From Acidaminococcus fermentans DSM 20731 (GTDB lineage Bacteria > Bacillota > Negativicutes > Acidaminococcales > Acidaminococcaceae): a stretch of DNA of 64,000 nt. The notes under the pieces were generated by a model, which was not told where the DNA came from, ran no database searches, and saw nothing but the letters and a program-made list of their open reading frames with translations. Every line of letters begins with the position of its first letter. Position 1 is the first letter of the stretch. The position numbers were made by a program, and so were the translations under genes. Where the stretch lies: NCBI RefSeq assembly GCF_000025305.1, contig NC_013740.1, positions 744,001 through 808,000 on the forward strand, given 5' to 3'. Shown piece after piece: positions 52,581 through 58,732 of the stretch.

Positions 52581-52607
52581 TTCCAAAAGAAAATTTAAAA
52601 AATCCCT

Positions 52608-52635
52608 TGCATCTTTTAGGAAACCCTGCTATAAT
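52608..52635 (+). promoter_or_regulatory. tRNA-Arg promoter
   Basis: TTGCAT (52608-52613), a 16-bp spacer and TATAAT (52630-52635), 18 bp before the tRNA. Confidence 0.75.
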
Positions 52636-52653
52636 AACATTCGTTCGGTAAAC

Positions 52654-52728
52654 ACGCCCGTAGCTCAGTGGATAGAGCAACGGCCTCCGGAGCCGTGTGC
52701 GGTGGTTCGATTCCACTCGGGCGTACCA
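52654..52728 (+). tRNA. tRNA-Arg (CCG)
   Basis: A 75-nt cloverleaf with acceptor ACGCCCG/CGGGCGT, anticodon CCG in CCTCCGGAG, T-loop TTCGATT and encoded CCA. It reads CGG, the Arg codon that is conspicuously common in this window. Confidence 0.96.
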
Positions 52729-52738
52729 TTCAAAACTT

Positions 52739-52775
52739 ACCTCATAGTTCGCGTCAGCGGGGTATGAGGTTTTTT
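52739..52775 (+). terminator. tRNA-Arg terminator
   Basis: ACCTCATA (52739-52746) pairs with TATGAGGT (52763-52770), followed by TTTTT. Confidence 0.82.
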
Positions 52776-52820
52776 GTTGCCCGGGCTTTTTTTCAGAAAG
52801 CCGCAAAGAGAAAAAAGTGG

Positions 52821-52826
52821 TATAAT
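52821..52826 (+). promoter_or_regulatory. -10 box of the thioesterase operon
   Basis: TATAAT preceded by TGG (extended -10). It places transcription start near 52833 and so excludes the in-frame ATG at 52825 as a start codon. Confidence 0.6.
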
Positions 52827-52887
52827 GAACAAGTTGTCAATCCATGGAAAGGTTTCCTTCTCCATGAGAGAGAAAAGAGGTTATGCC

Positions 52888-53310
52888 GTGGTTAGTATCA
52901 CTGATCGTGTGCGTTTTTCAGAAACCGATTTGATGGCGGTGGTCCATCATACCAATTACCTGCGCTGGTTCGAAATGGGCCGGGTGGCGTATTTCCGACA
53001 GGCGGGCATCGACCTGAACCAGCTTCAGGAAGCTGGCTACATGGTCCCCATCGTGGAAGTCCAATGCAAGTACCGGCAGTCTGCCCGGTTCGACGATGTG
53101 TATGAAATCCAGACCACCCTCAAGGCCTGCAGCCGGGCCATGATCCAGTTCAGCTATCGGATCCTCCGGAAGGAAGACGGAGTTCTGCTGGCCGAAGGCA
53201 CATCCAAGAATGCCTTTGTGAACCTGGAGGGGAAGGTGGAACGGCTGACACCTGTTTATTATGAAAAACTGCAGCAGCTGGCTGCACAAGAAAGGGAGAT
53301 CCAACCATGA
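52888..53310 (+). CDS. acyl-CoA thioesterase, YbgC/4HBT family
   Basis: A 140-residue hot-dog fold thioesterase. GTG 52888 is chosen (SITDRVRFSETDLMAVVHHT after the start) because AGAGG (52876-52880) lies 7 bp before it and the length then matches the family. The motif D-x-M-x-x-V-H-H-x-N-Y holds the catalytic Asp. It hydrolyses acyl-CoA or acyl-ACP thioesters; chain preference is unknown. First gene of a three-gene run. Confidence 0.88.
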   Translation: MVSITDRVRFSETDLMAVVHHTNYLRWFEMGRVAYFRQAGIDLNQLQEAGYMVPIVEVQCKYRQSARFDDVYEIQTTLKACSRAMIQFSYRILRKEDGVLLAEGTSKNAFVNLEGKVERLTPVYYEKLQQLAAQEREIQP

Positions 53311-53846
53311 TCAATGTGATTTTGCTGATTCTGGGACTGTGCGTACTGGGCCTTCTGGTAATGATCGTCTACGCCGCTCTGAAACCCACCGATGATACCC
53401 GGGTGGTAATGGAGGAAAAGACGCCCCTGAAACTGGAAAGCCTGGACCACGACAAGGCGGTGCTGTCCTTTGAAGTGCCTCTGCGGAACAAAAGCGGCGA
53501 AAGCGCTGCCATCACCGACTGCTTCGTCCGGCCCTACCTGCCCCAGGAACAGTTCCCGGATGCCTGGTGCGAAGGCACTGTGGAAAAAAGCGACCGGCGC
53601 CGGGACGACCATTATTTTGAAGCCCTGGTGCTGAAGGAATGGTCTGAATGGAAGCTCATCGTTACCCTCACCCTCCACGCCCGGAACGGCCGGGACATGC
53701 GGGAAATCCTGAAACGGATGGTGGATATGGATGCAGCCGTTTTCGTCTGCGGCGTGGGCCGGAAAGCCCATTATGTACGGAAATTCTTCTTCACGGTATT
53801 TGCCGATGAACTGAAAAAAATGGCGGGGGGTGCCTACAATGGCTGA
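53307..53846 (+). CDS. membrane-anchored protein of unknown function
   Basis: 179 residues: one N-terminal TM helix (about 2-24), then a soluble domain (VVMEEKTPLKLESLDHDKAV onward). I do not recognise a family. The ATG overlaps the thioesterase stop by 4 bp and its end overlaps the next gene by 8 bp, so it is embedded in that operon. The type-I-like topology could be either N-in or N-out. Confidence 0.75.
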   Translation: MINVILLILGLCVLGLLVMIVYAALKPTDDTRVVMEEKTPLKLESLDHDKAVLSFEVPLRNKSGESAAITDCFVRPYLPQEQFPDAWCEGTVEKSDRRRDDHYFEALVLKEWSEWKLIVTLTLHARNGRDMREILKRMVDMDAAVFVCGVGRKAHYVRKFFFTVFADELKKMAGGAYNG

Positions 53847-54483
53847 GAAATATGAAATCATTCCAATTCCCACCCGGATTCTGACGGTCCATGACAATAT
53901 CGTGGACGCTGTCCGGGAGTTCGGCGGCGACAAGATCGGTCCCCGGGATGTGGTCTGTGTGGCTGAAAGTGTGGTGGCCATTACCCAGAACCGGGCCATC
54001 CGTCCGGAAACCCTGAAGATTTCCTTTGCGGCCAAGGTCCTGAGCCAGCTGTTCCCGGGTGTCGGGAGCATCGGCAACTGGTCCGCCATGCAGAGCCTGC
54101 TCAATGAATCCGGCACCTTGAAAGTGCTGTTCGCCGTGGTGGTGGGCTTCTTCGCCAAATGCCTGGGAAAGAACGGGGTGTTCTATCAGCTGGGCGGCGA
54201 ACAGGCCCGGCTCATCGATGACATCACCGGTACCATGCCCCCTTATGACAAACACATCGTCCTGGGCCCCAAGAATCCGGTGCGGGTGTCTGAAAGCATC
54301 AAGGAAGGACTGGGCTGCTTCGGGGCTGCCGTGGCCGACGTCAACGACCTGAAACGGTCCTGCTGCCTGGGCTGCACCAAAGGCGTGGATCCCCGGAAGG
54401 TGGAAAAGATCCTCATCGACAACCCCTTCGGGAACGACAGCCAGAAGACGCCGATTTGTGTGATCAAGAATTATATCGACTAA
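53839..54483 (+). CDS. CofE-like (F420-0:gamma-glutamyl ligase family) protein
   Basis: 214 residues of the F420 ligase-like family (PF01996-type): IIPIPTRILTVHDNIVDAVR, VVCVAESVVAITQNR and GVFYQLGGEQARLIDD. In archaea and actinobacteria CofE adds glutamate to coenzyme F420. No other F420 genes are here and the lineage is not known to make F420, so this is probably another ATP-grasp-unrelated ligase role; substrate unknown. ATG 53839 is preferred over the GTG at 53830 because GGCGGGGGG fits its spacing. Confidence 0.78.
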   Translation: MAEKYEIIPIPTRILTVHDNIVDAVREFGGDKIGPRDVVCVAESVVAITQNRAIRPETLKISFAAKVLSQLFPGVGSIGNWSAMQSLLNESGTLKVLFAVVVGFFAKCLGKNGVFYQLGGEQARLIDDITGTMPPYDKHIVLGPKNPVRVSESIKEGLGCFGAAVADVNDLKRSCCLGCTKGVDPRKVEKILIDNPFGNDSQKTPICVIKNYID

Positions 54484-54494
54484 GGGCTAACGCA

Positions 54495-54705
54495 TAACCC
54501 CTGAGCGCCATAGCAGGCCATCTGCTTTGTCAGGAGGGATTTGGAAGCCGGGTATATACCGCCGTGTATTATGCCCAACTTCCAAATCCCTCCTTTCACG
54601 CATCTGACCTACTCTGACGCTCAGGGAAGCAATCGGGGGTACTATGCCACGAACCAAATTCCGCGCTTTCGCGCATCCGGGCATATCTTGTGCGCCTGGA
54701 AGAAA
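54495..54705 (+). repeat. repeat family B, variant copy B9 plus partial
   Basis: Outer arms CCCTGAGCG (54499-54507)/CGCTCAGGG (54618-54626) and inner arms GGAGGGATTTGGAAG (54533-54547)/CTTCCAAATCCCTCC (54579-54593) are both perfect, but their sequences differ from other copies. A right-half fragment (CGCTTTCGCGCATCCGGGCA to GCGCCTGG) follows. It starts 11 bp after the cofE-like stop. Confidence 0.88.
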
Positions 54706-54880
54706 CTGGGAATTTGTAGAAATAAAATGTTCAAGGCCGGCGTATGCCGGCTTCCATCGGCCAGTGACCAGTGACAATCGGACCAGTGACAGGAAAAAGT
54801 TCCCGTCAGGGAACTTTTTCCTCTGGATTTCTCCCCCCATAACAGGTACAATAACAGTTATAGAAAAGGTAGGTGAAACG
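54706..54880. other. intergenic hairpins before rdgB
   Basis: GCCGGCGTATGCCGGC palindrome (about 54737), then CCAGTGACCAGTGAC words, then a perfect GGAAAAAGTTCCC/GGGAACTTTTTCC hairpin (about 54791-54820). TACAAT (54847-54852) is a probable -10 for rdgB. Confidence 0.65.
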
Positions 54881-55474
54881 ATGTTGGAAGTTGTAATCGC
54901 AACCCATAACCTGGGCAAAGTAGAGGAATTCAAGTCGCTGATGGATGAACTCGGCATCACCTTTACCTGCCTCAGTGATTATGCCCCGGTGCCCGAACCG
55001 GAAGAAACCGGCCGGACCTTTGCGGCCAATGCCCGGCTGAAAGCCCGGTACTATGCCAAGGTCCTTGGCAAGATCTGCCTGGCCGATGATTCCGGGCTGG
55101 AGGTCCTGAGCCTGAAAGGGGCACCCGGTGTCCGTTCCGCCCGCTATGCGGGGGAAGAGGCCACCGATGAAGAAAACAACGAACTGCTCCTGGCCAATAT
55201 GAAGATGCAGGTCCGGCGGAACTGCCGGTTTTTCTGCGCTCTGGCCATGGCCAATCCGGAAGGGAAGATCCTGGTGGAAAGTGCCGGGATCTGTGACGGG
55301 ATCCTGCTCCACGAACCCCACGGGACCAATGGCTTCGGCTATGACCCCCTGTTCTGGTCCACAGAACTCCACAAACCGCTGGGAGAGGCCACCATGGAAG
55401 AAAAGAATGGCATCAGCCATCGGGCCAAGGCCATTCGGAAGCTGGTAAATCAATGGAAAAAAATGAACCGATGA
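54881..55474 (+). CDS. rdgB: XTP/dITP diphosphatase (RdgB/HAM1)
   Basis: 197 residues. The family opening EVVIATHNLGKVEEF, the metal site LADDSGLEV, the SARYAGEEATDEENN loop and the terminal SHRAKAIRKL are all present. It removes deaminated purine triphosphates. ATG 54881 follows AGGTGAAACG; a much longer in-frame extension upstream is repeat-derived. It overlaps the next gene by 4 bp. Confidence 0.95.
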   Translation: MLEVVIATHNLGKVEEFKSLMDELGITFTCLSDYAPVPEPEETGRTFAANARLKARYYAKVLGKICLADDSGLEVLSLKGAPGVRSARYAGEEATDEENNELLLANMKMQVRRNCRFFCALAMANPEGKILVESAGICDGILLHEPHGTNGFGYDPLFWSTELHKPLGEATMEEKNGISHRAKAIRKLVNQWKKMNR

Positions 55475-55953
55475 GAATCGGCGTGGTCAGTGACACCCAT
55501 GGAGATTTCCAGGCCCTGGAACAGGTACTGGACCAGGCGGGGGAAGTGGATCTGTGGCTCCACGCCGGTGACTACAGCCAGGATGCCCCGTATATCGAAG
55601 AAATCACCGGCATTCCGGTGTATGCAGTATGCGGCAACTGTGACAGCTATGAAGACCGGGCTCCGGCGGAACTGGTGACAAAGCAGCTGGGGTTCACCCT
55701 GGCCATGACCCACGGCCACCGGTACGTCCGGTACAATGACTGGAGCCGTTTGCTGTACTGGGGAGAAGAGAAACAGGCGGATGTGGTGGTCTTCGGCCAC
55801 ATCCATGTACCGGTGAACCGGGAAGCAGACGGGATCCTGCTGATCAACCCCGGCAGTCCCAGCCGTCCCCGGAACGGAGTGCCCAGCTTTGGCATCCTGA
55901 CCCTGGAAGCAGGGAAAAAACCGGTATTCGAAGTGCAGGAATTGAAAGAATAG
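55471..55953 (+). CDS. YfcE/MJ0936-type metallophosphodiesterase
   Basis: 160 residues with the calcineurin-like metal motifs: GVVSDTHGD, HAGDYS, CGNCDS, MTHGHR and FGHIHVP. Relatives cleave phosphodiesters in vitro; the physiological substrate is unknown. The ATG overlaps the rdgB stop (ATGA); an in-frame ATG at 55453 is an alternative. The rdgB-yfcE pairing is common in Firmicutes. Confidence 0.9.
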   Translation: MRIGVVSDTHGDFQALEQVLDQAGEVDLWLHAGDYSQDAPYIEEITGIPVYAVCGNCDSYEDRAPAELVTKQLGFTLAMTHGHRYVRYNDWSRLLYWGEEKQADVVVFGHIHVPVNREADGILLINPGSPSRPRNGVPSFGILTLEAGKKPVFEVQELKE

Positions 55954-55968
55954 GAAAGGAGCCAACAA

Positions 55969-57219
55969 ATGGCAAATACGGAAGAACTGAACAAAGAGGC
56001 ACTGGAACTCCATGCCAAAAACCACGGCAAACTGGAGGTGCGCTGCAAGGTGCCCCTGGAAAATGGTCACGACCTGTCCCTGGCCTATACTCCAGGGGTT
56101 GCGGAACCCTGCCGGAAAATCAAAGAGAACCCGGATCTTTCCTTTGAATACACCTGCCGGGGCAATATGGTGGCCGTCATCAGTGACGGCACCCGGGTAC
56201 TGGGCCTGGGGGACATCGGTCCCGAAGCCGCCATGCCTGTTATGGAAGGGAAAGCTGTACTGTACAAGAAATTCGGGGATGTGGATTCCGTGCCCATCTG
56301 CATCGACACCAAGGATCCGGAAGAATTCGTGAACATCGTGGAAAAGCTCCAGCCTTCTTTCGGCGGCATCAATCTGGAAGACATTTCTTCCCCCAAATGC
56401 TATGCCATTGAAGCGGAACTGATCAAACGGTGCAAAATCCCCGTGTTCCATGACGACCAGCATGGTACGGCCATCATCGCCTGTGCGGCCATCATGGGGG
56501 CTCTCCGCTATGTGAAGAAAGACATCGGCAAGGTGAAGGTTGTGGTCAACGGCTGCGGTGCTGCCGGTTCCGCCATCGGCAAACTGCTGGTGCGTCTGGG
56601 CGTGAAGGATCTGACCATGATCGATGTCCATGGGGCTGTGTATGAAGGCCGTCCCGGGGATATGGACATGGCAACCGCCTACCTGGCCAGCGTCACCAAC
56701 AAAGATCATTACCAGGGGGATCTGAAAGGGGCCGTAAAAGGGGCTGATGTGCTCCTGGGGGTTTCCGCTCCCCGGCTGTTCACCAAAGAAATCATCCAGA
56801 GCATGAACAAGGATGCCGTGGTATTCGCCCTGGCCAACCCGGTGCCGGAAACCACCTATGAAGAAGCCAAGGCGGCCGGCGCTGCCGTAGCTGGTACCGG
56901 CCGCAGCGATGCGCCCAACCAGGTGAACAACGTATGCGTGTTCCCGGGGATCTTCCGTGGTGCCCTGGCTGTCCGGGCTTCCGCTATCACCGAAGAAATG
57001 AAGGTGGCGGCGGTAAAGGCCATTACCGGTCTGATCGCCGACGACGAACTGAAGGAAGACTATGTGGTTCCCGGCGCCTTTGACCGGCGGATCGTTCCGG
57101 CCATTGCCGCCGCCGTGGCCAAAACTGCCATGGAACAGGGCATTGCCCGGATCAGACGGGATCCCGAAGACATCCGGAAAGAAGCAGCAGAACGGGTGGA
57201 ACGGAATTGGAATGCCTGA
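55969..57219 (+). CDS. NAD(P)-dependent malic enzyme
   Basis: 416 residues of the short bacterial malic enzyme type: LAYTPGVAEPC near the start, HDDQHGTAII in the metal/substrate site, then the Rossmann VVVNGCGAAGSAIGKLL and ALANPVPE. It decarboxylates malate to pyruvate and feeds amino-acid fermentation. AAAGGAG lies upstream. It follows yfcE by 15 bp and may be co-transcribed. The GGGCGGATACCCGCCC hairpin after it (about 57249) is a candidate terminator. Confidence 0.94.
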   Translation: MANTEELNKEALELHAKNHGKLEVRCKVPLENGHDLSLAYTPGVAEPCRKIKENPDLSFEYTCRGNMVAVISDGTRVLGLGDIGPEAAMPVMEGKAVLYKKFGDVDSVPICIDTKDPEEFVNIVEKLQPSFGGINLEDISSPKCYAIEAELIKRCKIPVFHDDQHGTAIIACAAIMGALRYVKKDIGKVKVVVNGCGAAGSAIGKLLVRLGVKDLTMIDVHGAVYEGRPGDMDMATAYLASVTNKDHYQGDLKGAVKGADVLLGVSAPRLFTKEIIQSMNKDAVVFALANPVPETTYEEAKAAGAAVAGTGRSDAPNQVNNVCVFPGIFRGALAVRASAITEEMKVAAVKAITGLIADDELKEDYVVPGAFDRRIVPAIAAAVAKTAMEQGIARIRRDPEDIRKEAAERVERNWNA

Positions 57220-57338
57220 TTTTTCCCCAGAGCGGAAAAATCGGCTGACGGGCGGATACCCGCCCTGTGTCAACGGTCAGCGGTCAACGGCCGTTGACTG
57301 CTGAAAATCCAGTCAATGCAAAAAAGGGAGGAAAAACG

Positions 57339-58160
57339 ATGAAAAAACTGGCACTGGTACTGGCCGGGCTCCTGGCCCTGGCCGGGATCGCCGGAGGATG
57401 CGGCAGCTCCACCGGCAGCAAACCCGCAGGGGGAGACAAGAAAGTGGTCCTGAAGGTGGGGGCTTCTCCGGTTCCCCATGCGGAAATCCTGGAAAAAGTG
57501 AAACCCATCCTGGCCAAGGAAGGGGTTGACCTGCAGGTGGTGGAATTCACCGACTATGTGAAACCCAACCTGAGCCTCAGCGACAAGGAAATCGACGCCA
57601 ACTTTTTCCAGCATCTGCCCTATCTGGAAAAGTTCTGCAAAGACCGGAACCTGTCCCTGGTTTCCCTGGGCAAAGTCCACATTGAACCCATGGGCGTGTA
57701 TTCCAAGAAAGTCAAAGACATTAAATCCGTGCCCGACGGCGCCAAGATCGCCATTCCCAACGATCCCACCAACGGGGGCCGTGCCCTGGCCATCCTGGAA
57801 AAAGCCGGACTGCTGAAACTGAAGGAAGGGGTAGGGGTACTGGCCACCGCCAATGACATTGTGGACAACCCCAAGAACCTGAAAATCACCGAAGCGGAAG
57901 CCGCCATGCTGCCCCGGACCCTGGATGATGTGGATCTGGCCGTGATCAACTCCAACTTCGCCATGGAAGCCAAGCTGAATCCCACCAAAGATGCCCTGTT
58001 CATCGAAGCCAAGGATTCTCCTTATGCCAACATCGTGGCCATCCGGAAAGGGGACGAAAACCGTCCGGAAATCCAGAAGCTGATGAAGGCTCTGAACAGC
58101 CCGGAAGTGAAGAAATTCATCGAAGAAAAATACCAGGGCGCCATCATCCCGGCGTTCTGA
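57339..58160 (+). CDS. metQ: MetQ/NlpA-family methionine-binding lipoprotein
   Basis: 273 residues: a lipoprotein signal (MKKLALVLAGLLALAGIAGG then Cys at about 21) and the NlpA domain (VGASPVPHAEILEKVKPILA, FFQHLPYLEKF, AIPNDPTNGGRALAILEKAG). It should deliver D/L-methionine to a MetNI ABC transporter, but neither metN nor metI is adjacent. ATG 57339 follows AGGGAGG; the 72-bp in-frame extension is repeat-like (GTCAACGGTCAGCGGTCAAC). No SAM riboswitch or T-box is visible in the 119-bp gap. Confidence 0.9.
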   Translation: MKKLALVLAGLLALAGIAGGCGSSTGSKPAGGDKKVVLKVGASPVPHAEILEKVKPILAKEGVDLQVVEFTDYVKPNLSLSDKEIDANFFQHLPYLEKFCKDRNLSLVSLGKVHIEPMGVYSKKVKDIKSVPDGAKIAIPNDPTNGGRALAILEKAGLLKLKEGVGVLATANDIVDNPKNLKITEAEAAMLPRTLDDVDLAVINSNFAMEAKLNPTKDALFIEAKDSPYANIVAIRKGDENRPEIQKLMKALNSPEVKKFIEEKYQGAIIPAF

Positions 58161-58163
58161 TGA

Positions 58164-58202
58164 CAAAAGAGGTGTTGCACCGGCAACACCTCTTTTGCTA
58201 TA
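58164..58202 (+). terminator. metQ terminator overlapping a promoter
   Basis: CAAAAGAGGTGTTGC pairs with GCAACACCTCTTTTG (58164-58197). The same bases hold TTGCAC (58175-58180), a 16-bp spacer and TATACT (58197-58202), a promoter for the next small gene. Confidence 0.82.
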
Positions 58203-58234
58203 CTGAAAGAAAAACTTCGGAGGCCTTATCCATC

Positions 58235-58507
58235 ATGTCCAATACCATTGTTTATGAAGACGGCACTGCATTCCACCCCGGTTCCTACCTGGAAGACCTG
58301 CTGGATGACTGGCAGATGACCCCGGCCCAGTTCGCCCACAAACTGGGGAAACCCCTGGAAACCGTGGATCAGCTCCTGGCTGGAGAAATCCCGGTGGATC
58401 TGGAACTGGCCAGCAAACTGGAAGAAGCCACAGAAATCAGCGCCGCCGCCTGGCTGAATCTCCAGTTCATGTTCGACGAAAAGGTGGAGGCGCATAAGAA
58501 GGGGTAA
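58235..58507 (+). CDS. HigA-like XRE-family protein, solitary
   Basis: 90 residues. The pattern FHPGSYLEDLLDDWQMTPAQ, then LGKPLETVDQLLAGE and AAAWLNLQFMFDEK, matches HigA/VapI antidotes of HigBA modules. No higB toxin gene flanks it (metQ upstream, a terminator downstream), so it is either an orphan antitoxin or an ordinary regulator. ATG 58235 follows CGGAGG. It has its own promoter within the metQ terminator. Confidence 0.8.
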   Translation: MSNTIVYEDGTAFHPGSYLEDLLDDWQMTPAQFAHKLGKPLETVDQLLAGEIPVDLELASKLEEATEISAAAWLNLQFMFDEKVEAHKKG

Positions 58508-58511
58508 ACAG

Positions 58512-58543
58512 GGGGGTGTGAACTTTTTTCACACCCCCTTTTT
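58512..58543 (+). terminator. terminator after the HigA-like gene
   Basis: GGGGGTGTGAA (58512-58522) pairs with TTCACACCCCC (58528-58538), followed by TTTTT. This is the clearest terminator of the recurrent TGTGAA hairpin type. Confidence 0.87.
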
Positions 58544-58557
58544 AGTTGCGCAAACCC

Positions 58558-58637
58558 GTAGAGGCCTCACGCCGGGAGGCCCGCAAAATATACGTACAAC
58601 TGCTGCTTTGGCGGGCGGCCGGGCCTGCCGCCCCTAC
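58558..58637 (-). repeat. repeat family A, diverged copy A5
   Basis: The 80-bp core is in the same orientation as A3 and A4 but the left arm is changed (GTAGAGGCCTCACGCCGGGAGGCC) and the usual flanks are missing. The GTGGTATAATGG (TATAAT 58678-58683) that follows is a probable -10 for the 1644-residue gene. Confidence 0.78.
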
Positions 58638-58732
58638 GGATCCGCGCCTGACCCCTTAACCCCTTAACCGCCCCCGTGGTATAATGGAACTGTCACTAAC
58701 GGAATTTTTAGATTTATTATGGGAGATCCATT

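Noticed and set aside
55453-55470. Earlier start for the YfcE-like gene
   Set aside because: Possible, but the 4-bp stop/start overlap at 55471 and the family opening MRIGVVSD favour the later ATG.
57220-57338. SAM riboswitch or T-box before metQ
   Set aside because: Only short hairpins and GTCAAC/GTTGAC words are present; no T-box sequence or S-box core was seen.
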